From: Bacillota bacterium
Lineage (GTDB): Bacteria > Bacillota > Clostridia > DSM-8532
Direction: 5' to 3'
NCBI GenBank assembly: GCA_023426765.1
Contig: JAEZBW010000248.1
Coordinates: forward strand, 1-5,064
Length of the DNA: 5,064 nucleotides
Shown here: positions 1 to 5,064 of the stretch, piece after piece
Layout: every line of letters starts with the position of its first letter
Numbering within the stretch: the stretch's first letter is position 1
Translations under genes and position numbers: made by a program
The notes under the pieces: model-generated
Database searches by the model: none
What the model saw: the letters and a program-made list of their open reading frames with translations, nothing else
What the model was told of the DNA's origin: nothing

Positions 1-458
1 AGGGCTATGGATACAATGTAGAGTCCCTTTACAAGGAAATCGGAAAAATCCTCGGGGTTGACAAAAGGTTCAACACCATCTTTATCGGCGCAGGAAACAT
101 GGGGAATGCCCTTGCAAACTATGCGAACTTCAAAAAGCGCGGGTACGATCTGATCGGCGTTTTTGATGTAAGCCCGGATCGCGTGGGGAAAGAAATCAAC
201 GGAATGAAGATATTGCATTTAGACGAGTTAGAAAGCTTCATCCGGAATAACAAGGTGGACGTCGCCGTTCTCACCATCCCCAGCCAGAATATCTCCGAAG
301 TGGCCGAGAAGGTCTCCGCCCTGGGGGTTAAAGGAATCTGGAACTTTTCACCGCAGGATCTGAAGCTGGCGGGCGACATTGTGGTGGAAAACGTTCATCT
401 CAGCGATGGACTGATGGTTTTAGGGTACAGAATCAAAGAAATGGAACAAAATGGTTAA
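1..458 (+). CDS. rex: Redox-sensing transcriptional repressor Rex (C-terminal part; 5' end outside window)
   Basis: Rex is a cytosolic homodimeric repressor that binds DNA when NADH is low and releases it when NADH binds, controlling fermentation and respiration genes. The reading frame is already open at position 3 and shows 151 codons. The first visible residues, GYGYNVESLYKEI, match the junction after the N-terminal winged helix, which lies outside the window. Next comes a Rossmann NAD(H)-binding domain with the GAGNMG loop at 87-104 and the acidic strand end GVFDVSPDRVG, whose Asp is typical of NADH-preferring proteins. The VAVLTIPSQ and GVKGIWNFSP segments and the final VHLSDGLMVLGYRIKEME helix fit the domain-swapped C-terminus of the family. 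An ATG at 99 lies inside the dinucleotide loop and is not the start. The gene ends 9 bp before a strong terminator, so it is the last gene of its transcript. Family assignment is confident. Confidence 0.95.
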   Translation, partial: GYGYNVESLYKEIGKILGVDKRFNTIFIGAGNMGNALANYANFKKRGYDLIGVFDVSPDRVGKEINGMKILHLDELESFIRNNKVDVAVLTIPSQNISEVAEKVSALGVKGIWNFSPQDLKLAGDIVVENVHLSDGLMVLGYRIKEMEQNG

Positions 459-467
459 AGCTGAATG

Positions 468-508
468 CCCCTTAGCGAGGGAAAAACCCGCTAAGGGGTT
501 TTTATTTT
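468..508 (+). terminator. Intrinsic terminator of rex
   Basis: The left arm CCCCTTAGCG-A-GG (468-480) pairs with CCCGCTAAGGGG (487-498), giving 12 base pairs with one bulged A and an A-rich loop, GAAAAA. The U-tract TTTTTATTTT (499-508) follows directly. This is a textbook rho-independent terminator just after the rex stop. The minus-strand side of the stem has no matching T-run, so it should work mainly in the rex direction and not for the convergent ispF-like gene. Confidence 0.93.
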
Positions 509-515
509 CGTCACT

Positions 516-633
516 GCATGTTTTCACAAGTATACGGTGAACTCACCGATGTGTTGAGGTGGCTTTTTATGGTTCTCATGTTTTCTCAGCGAAAAGGTGA
601 CCTCGCTGATTAGGTGCTTTCTTTCAACTGCAT
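516..633 (-). repeat. Diverged direct repeat, two units plus a partial third
   Basis: Read on the minus strand, a block starting AYATG recurs at 633, 579 and 519 (spacings 54 and 60). The best-aligned 35-nt parts, 610-576 and 550-516, match at 25 of 35 positions by hand count; both contain ATC, GAG, TCACC and end in GAAAACATG. Each copy can fold: TCAGCGA/TCGCTGA (586-592 with 603-609) in one, and CGGTGA/TCACCG (535-540 with 543-548) in the other, although the second has only a two-base gap. The spacings are multiples of three, and one minus frame stays open through both full units with a shared E-(V/F)-T-x-x-L core, but a stop ends it at 524 and there is no ribosome binding site. It could be a non-coding repeat element or decayed coding repeats. 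I do not recognise the family. Confidence 0.55.
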
Positions 634-693
634 ATTTTCCTAATCCCTCGAAGCCAGGATGGCAAAGGCTGCAGATAATGCCTGCAATCGGGC

Positions 694-1164
694 TTAATCG
701 GAAACCGTAAGAATGCAAAAGCATTGAATGCCAAGCCCCAGACCAAAATCAGTCAGGCCTTCGCCCGTTGTGGCCGTCATTCCGATACTCTCTTCACCGA
801 TACCCAACAGCGAAGCAATGTGTTTTTTCATTTGGGGAATGTGGGGTGAAAGCCGGGGAACCGAGCACTCGATGGAAAACGATACATGGCAGATGCTCCC
901 CTTCAGATATTTCATTGCTTCGGCAAGGTAGGCGGTGCTGTCGGTAATGCCCTCTTCCAGGCACATTTTATCTGCAACAGAGCCGAGTATGTTCACTCCT
1001 GTAATCCCGGATACGGCATTCGTCAGTGCATGCAGCACCACATCGGCATCGCTGTTTCCCTTTAAAGCTGTCCCTTCAAGGATGACACCGCCCAATACCA
1101 GTTTTTTTTCGCTGTTCTCAAAATCGAATCTGTGACTGTCCTGTCCGATGGAGACCCTGACCAT
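694..1164 (-). CDS. ispF: Divergent IspF-type protein (2-C-methyl-D-erythritol 2,4-cyclodiphosphate synthase-like)
   Basis: IspF converts CDP-ME 2-phosphate to MEcPP plus CMP in the cytosolic MEP isoprenoid pathway and normally works as a trimer with a divalent metal at each active site. The product is 156 aa, close to the usual size. The metal ligands are kept: D9 and H11 in GQDSH, and H45 in SDADVVLHAL. The PHIPQM segment (107-112) and ATTGEGL (131-137), with T132, T133 and E135, also match. Against E. coli IspF recalled from memory, the His before SDGD is Asn (N37), the FPDTDP loop is replaced by about 64-ADKMCLEEG-72, and Arg142 is Leu142, so nucleotide and phosphate contacts may differ. 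The ATG has a perfect GGAGGT five bases upstream. The gene stands alone, convergent with rex and divergent from metG, with no ispD beside it. The fold is confident; the exact activity is less so. Confidence 0.85.
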   Translation of the reverse strand: MVRVSIGQDSHRFDFENSEKKLVLGGVILEGTALKGNSDADVVLHALTNAVSGITGVNILGSVADKMCLEEGITDSTAYLAEAMKYLKGSICHVSFSIECSVPRLSPHIPQMKKHIASLLGIGEESIGMTATTGEGLTDFGLGLGIQCFCILTVSD

Positions 1165-1169
1165 AACCT

Positions 1170-1175
1170 ACCTCC
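1170..1175 (-). promoter_or_regulatory. Ribosome binding site of the ispF-like gene
   Basis: GGAGGT on the minus strand lies five bases before the ATG at 1164-1162. It fixes this start codon. Confidence 0.85.
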
Positions 1176-1205
1176 GGTATGTTCGAACTTTGCTCTGTCC
1201 AGCAA

Positions 1206-1211
1206 ATGATA
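1206..1211 (-). promoter_or_regulatory. Possible -10 element of the ispF-like gene
   Basis: TATCAT on the minus strand matches the sigma-A -10 consensus at five of six positions and would give a 5' UTR of about 35 nt. I see no convincing -35 hexamer 16-18 bases upstream, so this is only a candidate. Confidence 0.3.
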
Positions 1212-1316
1212 TCAAACCTTTCACAGAAAAGCCGAATTGCACTAGAGCATGAAAATTGCTGAAAAGGCAAGCAACAGGCATCTATTGGAATATTTCATAT
1301 AAAGGATACCGCAAGC

Positions 1317-1349
1317 GCTGGTGGAATGCAAGCCGACAATCCCACCGGC
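1317..1349. other. Hairpin in the ispF-metG intergenic region
   Basis: GCTGGTGG (1317-1324) can pair with CCACCGGC (1342-1349) through eight pairs including one G-T, around a 17-base loop. No T-run follows on either strand, so it is not a terminator. It lies upstream of the predicted metG promoter. The stretch 1212-1316 around it shows no gene or clear signal apart from the weak sites discussed separately. Confidence 0.35.
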
Positions 1350-1359
1350 AAACCTTGTC

Positions 1360-1388
1360 TTGAAAAAACAAATGGATTAAGTTAGTAT
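1360..1388 (+). promoter_or_regulatory. Probable sigma-A promoter of metG
   Basis: TTGAAA (1360-1365) and TAGTAT (1383-1388) are separated by 17 bases and match the -35 and -10 consensus at four positions each. A start near 1395 would place the structured leader (from 1404) at the 5' end of the transcript. An overlapping TATAGA at 1386 is an alternative -10. Confidence 0.45.
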
Positions 1389-1394
1389 AGATAC

Positions 1395-1604
1395 AGAACG
1401 AAACCGGGCAATGATTGGCGAAAGACGGTTTTTACCCGTCGTACGGGTTAAAATATTCCAAAGAACCATGATGGGGTTGCCCGGATCAGGATAACCCATC
1501 ACAAGCCTGCATACTTTCCTGTTTGCCGAAGGCGGTTGCGCAAATCCCCGGCAGATGGTTGAATATCGCCCCGCGAGAGGGCTGAAATACGGGAGGAAAC
1601 GAAA
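1395..1604 (+). promoter_or_regulatory. Structured 5' leader of metG, unidentified class
   Basis: The roughly 200 nt before metG can form several helices. A long-range stem pairs CCGGGCAA (1404-1411) with TTGCCCGG (1477-1484) perfectly over eight pairs. Inside it, ACCCGT (1434-1439) pairs with ACGGGT (1443-1448). A competing stem pairs TGATGGGGTT (1469-1478) with AACCCATCA (1493-1501), nine pairs with one bulged G, and uses bases 1477-1478 of the first stem. TTTCCT (1515-1520) is complementary to AGGAAA (1594-1599), which overlaps the metG ribosome binding site. I see no T-box sequence, no S-box (SAM-I) core and no intrinsic terminator before the gene, so any control would more likely be translational. 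Structure is inferred by eye only. Confidence 0.45.
1592..1596 (+). promoter_or_regulatory. Ribosome binding site of metG, supporting a GTG start
   Basis: GGAGG lies eight bases before GTG at 1605. No ATG sits at a suitable distance, so this site decides the GTG start. Confidence 0.85.
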
Positions 1605-3536
1605 GTGAAACGCGGAAAATACTATATCACGACCCCCATCTATTATCCCAGCGGAAAGCTTCATATTGGCCATTCCTATACGACCGTGGCGGCCGATACC
1701 ATGGCCAGGTATAAAAGGCTTCAGGGCTATGATGTGATGTTTCTGACGGGAACCGATGAGCATGGTCAGAAAATAGAGCGGATAGCCCAGAAGGAAGGGG
1801 TAACGCCGCAGGAATATGTGGACAAAATCGTCTCGGGCATCAAGGATTTGTGGCAGATGATGAAAATCACCCACGACAAGTTCATTCGCACCACCGATGA
1901 CGAGCATGTGCAGGCAGTTCAGAAGATCTTTAAAAAGCTGTATGACCAGGGGGACATCTATAAAAGCGAGTATGAAGGCTGGTACTGTACGCCGTGCGAG
2001 TCCTTCTGGACCGAAACGCAGCTGAAGGATGGAAAATGTCCGGACTGCGGCCGGGACGTGGAATTAACCCGCGAAGAAAGCTACTTCTTCCGGCTTTCAA
2101 AATATCAGGATCGGCTGATGCAATACCTGGAGGAGCATCCGGATTTCATCCAGCCTGTCTCCAGAAAAAATGAAATGATCAATAACTTCATCAAACCCGG
2201 CCTGGATGATCTGTGCGTGTCCCGCACATCCTTCAAATGGGGCATTCCGGTAACCTTTGATGAAAAACATGTGGTGTATGTATGGATCGATGCCTTGTCA
2301 AACTATATCACCGCCCTGGGATATCTGTCTGAAAACGATGGGAATTTCCAGCGTTACTGGCCTGCGGATGTCCATCTCGTCGGCAAGGAGATCGTCCGTT
2401 TCCATACCATCATCTGGCCTGCGATGCTGATGGCTCTTAACCTTCCGCTACCCGGCCAGGTATATGGCCATGGCTGGCTTGTGCTGGAAGGCGGGAAGAT
2501 GTCCAAATCCAAGGGCAATGTGGTCGATCCGGTGATCCTGATAGAAAAATACGGTCTGGATGCCATCCGGTACTTCCTGCTTCGGGAAGTCCCCTTCGGT
2601 TCGGACGGGGTTTTCTCCAATGAAGCGTTGATTCAGCGGATCAATTCAGATCTTGCGAACGATCTGGGCAACCTTGTTTCCAGAACCGTTGCGATGATTC
2701 AGAAATATTTCAGCGGAACGCTGCCCGAAGCCATGGAAAAGGATGAACAGGACAACGATTTGATGCGGGTGGTCATGGATATGCCGCAAAAGGTGGAGCT
2801 GCTTCTGGATCAGCTTCAGTTCAGCACTGCACTGCAGGAAATCTGGAGGGCGGTATCCAGAACCAATAAATACATTGATGAAACTACCCCCTGGATACTG
2901 GCAAAAGATGAGGCCAAAAAGCCCAGGCTGGCACAGGTGCTATACAACCTGGCCGAAAGCATTCGCGTTGTTTCCATTTTGATAGAGCCCTTTATGCCCG
3001 AAACCCCTGCAAAAATCCGTCAGCAGCTTGGAATATGCGAAGGCTGCAGCAGCTGGGAAAGCGCGAAGGAATGGGGAAGATTGGGTAGAAACCCCGTACA
3101 GCCCGGTGATGTGATTTTCCCAAGAATCGATCTGGAGAAGGAATTAAAGGAACTCGAAAAAAACGCAATGCCTGCTGAAAAGAAAAAACAGCTGCCCGAG
3201 CTGAAGCCGCAGATCACCATCGATGATTTCGCAAAGCTTGATCTGAGGGTTGCCAGGGTTCTGGCCTGCGAAAAGGTTGAAAAGTCCGACAAGCTGTTAA
3301 AGCTGCAATTGGATATCGGTCTCGAAACCAGACAGGTGGTTTCGGGCATCGCGAAATACTACACACCGGAAGAGATGGTGGGCAAAAAGGTAATCCTGAT
3401 TGCAAACCTGAAGCCTGCAAAGCTGATGGGAATAGAGTCCCAGGGGATGATTCTGGCAGCATCCGACAAGGAAGACAACAAGCTGGTGCTGGCAACCGTA
3501 GAGGCCGACATTCCGGTCGGCAGCCGGATTTCTTAA
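1605..3536 (+). CDS. metG: Methionyl-tRNA synthetase with C-terminal tRNA-binding domain
   Basis: This class I aminoacyl-tRNA synthetase joins methionine to tRNA-Met at the expense of ATP, in the cytosol. The protein is 643 aa. The catalytic Rossmann fold has HIGH at residues 20-23, the LTGTDEHGQK segment at about 47-56 and KMSKS at 298-302. A zinc knuckle in the connective peptide is formed by C128, C131, C145 and C148. The helical anticodon-binding domain spans about 340-500 and includes the TPWILAK segment. A short charged linker (about 510-530) leads to a Trbp111/EMAP-type OB-fold domain (about 537-643; DFAKLDLRVARV, QVVSGIAKYY, ANLKPAKLMGIESQGM), which dimerises and aids tRNA binding in this family. 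All motifs are intact. Translation starts at GTG. A long structured leader suggests post-transcriptional control. tatD follows after 10 bp, so the two are probably co-transcribed. Confidence 0.98.
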   Translation: MKRGKYYITTPIYYPSGKLHIGHSYTTVAADTMARYKRLQGYDVMFLTGTDEHGQKIERIAQKEGVTPQEYVDKIVSGIKDLWQMMKITHDKFIRTTDDEHVQAVQKIFKKLYDQGDIYKSEYEGWYCTPCESFWTETQLKDGKCPDCGRDVELTREESYFFRLSKYQDRLMQYLEEHPDFIQPVSRKNEMINNFIKPGLDDLCVSRTSFKWGIPVTFDEKHVVYVWIDALSNYITALGYLSENDGNFQRYWPADVHLVGKEIVRFHTIIWPAMLMALNLPLPGQVYGHGWLVLEGGKMSKSKGNVVDPVILIEKYGLDAIRYFLLREVPFGSDGVFSNEALIQRINSDLANDLGNLVSRTVAMIQKYFSGTLPEAMEKDEQDNDLMRVVMDMPQKVELLLDQLQFSTALQEIWRAVSRTNKYIDETTPWILAKDEAKKPRLAQVLYNLAESIRVVSILIEPFMPETPAKIRQQLGICEGCSSWESAKEWGRLGRNPVQPGDVIFPRIDLEKELKELEKNAMPAEKKKQLPELKPQITIDDFAKLDLRVARVLACEKVEKSDKLLKLQLDIGLETRQVVSGIAKYYTPEEMVGKKVILIANLKPAKLMGIESQGMILAASDKEDNKLVLATVEADIPVGSRIS

Positions 3537-3546
3537 AGGAAGCAGT

Positions 3547-4326
3547 ATGATTGTTGATTCACATGCCCATTATGATGACGAGCAATTTGACATCGACCGT
3601 GCCGAGGTTTTGGATAGGCTGAGGCAGCAGGGAATTACGCGGGTGGTCAATCCATCCAGCAACCTGGAGTCGGCCCGTAAATGCCTTGCGCTGGCAAAGC
3701 AGTTTGACTTTGTTTACACCGCAGTCGGCATTCACCCCCATGATGCATCCCAATTCTCCCGGGAAGCGCTGGATACACTGCGGCAGATGGCACAAACCCC
3801 GAAGGTTGTTGCTATTGGTGAAGTGGGGCTGGATTACCATTATGATCTGTCGCCCAGGCCTGTGCAAAAGGACTGCCTGGCTGCCCACATCCATTTGGCA
3901 AGGGAACTGAAGCTGCCGTTGATCATCCACGACAGGGAATCTCACCGGGATGTACTGGATATCCTCCGGGCAGAAAAAGCCGAAACTGCGGGCGGTGTTT
4001 TTCACTGCTTCACGGGCAGTGTTGAAATGGCCCGTGAAGTGCTTCAAATGGGCTTTTACATCGCTCTCGGCGGGGCGGTCACCTTTAAAAATGCCCACAA
4101 ACCGGTTGAGGTTGCAGCATATGTTCCACACGACAGGCTGCTGATTGAGACAGACAGCCCGTACATGGCTCCTGTACCTCACAGGGGAAAGAGAAATGAC
4201 TCCGGATATCTGACTTTCATCCTCGAAAGGCTTGCAGCCATCCGGGAAACCAAACCCGAACAACTGGCATATCAGACGGCGATGAACGCGGACAGGCTGT
4301 TTGGTCTGGGGCTGGGATCGGGCTGA
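3547..4326 (+). CDS. tatD: TatD family metal-dependent DNase
   Basis: TatD proteins are cytosolic TIM-barrel metallohydrolases with Mg2+-dependent exonuclease activity, linked in some species to DNA repair and DNA degradation. The product is 259 aa, the normal family length. The metal and active-site positions are all present: H6 and H8 in DSHAH, E92 in GEVGLDYHYD, H128 in IIHDRE, H153 in FHCFTG and D203 in ETDSPY. The family signature APVPHRGKRN follows at 208-217. The ATG is preceded by AGGAAG with suitable spacing, only 10 bp after the metG stop, which supports translation from the same mRNA. The metG-tatD order is common in Firmicutes and does not by itself imply a shared biochemical role. 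The in vivo substrate cannot be told from sequence. Older 'YcfH/YabD' names refer to the same family. Confidence 0.96.
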   Translation: MIVDSHAHYDDEQFDIDRAEVLDRLRQQGITRVVNPSSNLESARKCLALAKQFDFVYTAVGIHPHDASQFSREALDTLRQMAQTPKVVAIGEVGLDYHYDLSPRPVQKDCLAAHIHLARELKLPLIIHDRESHRDVLDILRAEKAETAGGVFHCFTGSVEMAREVLQMGFYIALGGAVTFKNAHKPVEVAAYVPHDRLLIETDSPYMAPVPHRGKRNDSGYLTFILERLAAIRETKPEQLAYQTAMNADRLFGLGLGSG

Positions 4327-4390
4327 CAGCAGATTGTATGAACAGACAGGGCGGATCCTGCCTGGATGACATGAACAAGCACTGGTTTAA

Positions 4391-4397
4391 AAGGAGG
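4391..4397 (+). promoter_or_regulatory. Ribosome binding site of the coiled-coil membrane protein gene
   Basis: AAGGAGG lies seven bases before the ATG at 4405, a near-perfect anti-16S match. The 4327-4390 gap before it has only a weak CAGG/CCTG inverted repeat without a T-run and no clear promoter, so transcription from metG-tatD may continue through. Confidence 0.9.
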
Positions 4398-4404
4398 ATG
4401 GGTT

Positions 4405-5064
4405 ATGAAGCGTTTTGTTGTGATCGTAACATCCCTGTTGATTATATTTGTTTTTATTGCGCTGAATTATCTGTTATGGGACAGGGAAAGCCTTGTAACC
4501 CAGGGAGAATCCAACCAGGCCAGCATTGAGGCTCTGTCCCGCATGAACATGACACTGAACCAGGAAAAAAACAATCTGGAGCAGTATGCCGCCGATCTGA
4601 AAAAGCAAATCGAAAGCCTGGAGGATACAATACAGGGTCTTAAAAACGATATCACCATACAAGAGAGCATTACCGAAGAAAAGGTCAGATTTATCCTGAG
4701 CATGAAGGAGCAAATCGATCCCAGGCCGGTTGAAATCATGACGCTGGAATGGGTAAACAGCATCATCGGGAAAAAGTATTCGGAAGCATACCTCAAAGGC
4801 GGCACCAGCTGCAGCTTTTGGGGAAACTACTGGTCATTGCGCACATTTGCCGATTATTTTGATCAAAATGTGGAACAAATAGAACTGGTGCAGAACGGGG
4901 ATTCCAAACCCACCATTGAGGTCATTCCCATCAGTACGCCCGATTGGGAAATGAGTGTTTATGTCCGTGTTCAGGTTACCCTGCGGGAAGGGGCGGAACA
5001 GACTTATCTGAAGAAGGGTGAGAATGTTTTGCACATGACCTGCACATATACCGAACGTCTGGAT
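4405..5064 (+). CDS. Membrane-anchored coiled-coil protein of unknown function (3' end outside window)
   Basis: The frame is open for 220 codons to the right edge with no stop, so the protein is incomplete. Residues 1-3 (MKR) and a hydrophobic stretch at about 4-24 look like an uncleaved signal anchor, placing the rest outside the membrane. Residues about 35-105 are rich in Glu, Gln, Lys, Asn and Leu with heptad-like spacing, suggesting a coiled-coil stalk. From about 112 a globular region begins (TLEWVNSIIGKKYSEAYLKG, an aromatic FWGNYWSL segment, FADYFDQNVEQIELV), followed by alternating strand-like stretches (EMSVYVRVQVTLREG). The helix-then-strands order is reminiscent of NTF2-like extracytoplasmic domains, but that is inference. 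It has a strong ribosome binding site and lies 78 bp after tatD on the same strand. I recognise no named family and assign no function. A septum or cell-envelope role is possible but unsupported. Confidence 0.85.
   Translation, partial: MKRFVVIVTSLLIIFVFIALNYLLWDRESLVTQGESNQASIEALSRMNMTLNQEKNNLEQYAADLKKQIESLEDTIQGLKNDITIQESITEEKVRFILSMKEQIDPRPVEIMTLEWVNSIIGKKYSEAYLKGGTSCSFWGNYWSLRTFADYFDQNVEQIELVQNGDSKPTIEVIPISTPDWEMSVYVRVQVTLREGAEQTYLKKGENVLHMTCTYTERLD

Noticed and set aside
523..541. TTCAC-N9-GTGAA inverted repeat considered as a Rex operator
   Set aside because: The half-sites are in the opposite orientation to the TTGTGA...TCACAA arrangement of Rex sites, and it lies between convergent genes, away from any promoter.
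524..724. 66-codon minus-strand reading frame running from the end of the ispF-like gene through the repeat
   Set aside because: It has no ribosome binding site, its start lies inside ispF coding sequence, and it resembles no known protein. The open frame is explained by the repeat; coding is unproven.
1181..1188. GTTCGAAC palindrome, looking like a tRNA T-loop or part of an SOS box
   Set aside because: No acceptor, D or anticodon stems surround it, and the GAAC/GTTC half-sites are in the wrong order and spacing for a Firmicutes LexA box.
1249..1302. 17-codon frame whose translation (KIAEK, RH, EYFI) faintly resembles the N-terminus of SmpB
   Set aside because: The similarity is short, needs gaps, runs into a stop and has no ribosome binding site. 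A decayed smpB fragment cannot be distinguished from chance.
1395..1604. T-box, S-box (SAM-I), c-di-GMP or glycine riboswitch upstream of metG
   Set aside because: None of the defining cores is present: no T-box GGTGG-ACCGCG segment, no SAM-I core and no terminator hairpin with a U-tract. Partial resemblances such as GCCGAAGG and GCGCAAA were too weak.
1377..1907. 176-codon minus-strand frame over the metG leader and 5' end of metG
   Set aside because: It is antisense to clearly conserved MetRS sequence, including the HIGH region, and has no recognisable domains. It is a shadow frame.
3559..4263. 234-codon minus-strand frame opposite tatD
   Set aside because: It is fully antisense to a TatD gene with all catalytic residues, with no domain of its own; the openness follows from codon bias on the coding strand.
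4338..4529. 63-codon plus-strand Cys-rich frame after tatD
   Set aside because: It lacks a ribosome binding site and overlaps, in another frame, the start of the better-supported membrane protein gene with a perfect AAGGAGG.

Overview
The window looks like chromosomal DNA from a Gram-positive anaerobe of the Clostridia. This is an inference from the gene set (the redox regulator Rex, a MetRS with a fused C-terminal tRNA-binding domain, TatD just downstream of metG), the strong GGAGG-type ribosome binding sites and the intermediate base composition. No rRNA, tRNA, CRISPR array, insertion sequence or phage gene is visible, and it reads as an ordinary housekeeping region.

Layout. The 3' end of rex enters from the left on the + strand and stops at 458. 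It is followed at once by a strong intrinsic terminator (468-508). The rest of the rex-ispF gap (509-693) carries a diverged direct repeat of about 54-60 bp with hairpin potential and no recognisable gene. A convergent minus-strand gene (694-1164) encodes a divergent IspF-type protein. A 440-bp divergent intergenic region (1165-1604) holds a probable ispF promoter, a hairpin at 1317-1349, a probable metG promoter (1360-1388) and a structured metG leader of about 200 nt that matches no riboswitch or T-box I recognise. Then come metG (1605-3536), tatD (3547-4326) and, after 78 bp, a membrane-anchored coiled-coil protein (4405 to beyond the right edge). These three are on the + strand and are plausibly co-transcribed.

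How the genes relate. Rex would sense NADH/NAD+. MetRS charges initiator and elongator tRNA-Met. TatD is a metal-dependent nuclease that often sits beside metG in Firmicutes. The last protein is an uncharacterised surface-facing membrane protein. The IspF-like protein would belong to the MEP isoprenoid pathway, but several substrate-contact positions have changed.

Most worth a second look are the metG leader, where two mutually exclusive helices overlap tandem Met codons in a possible leader ORF; the altered active site of the IspF-like protein; and the repeat between rex and ispF. None can be proven novel without database searches.
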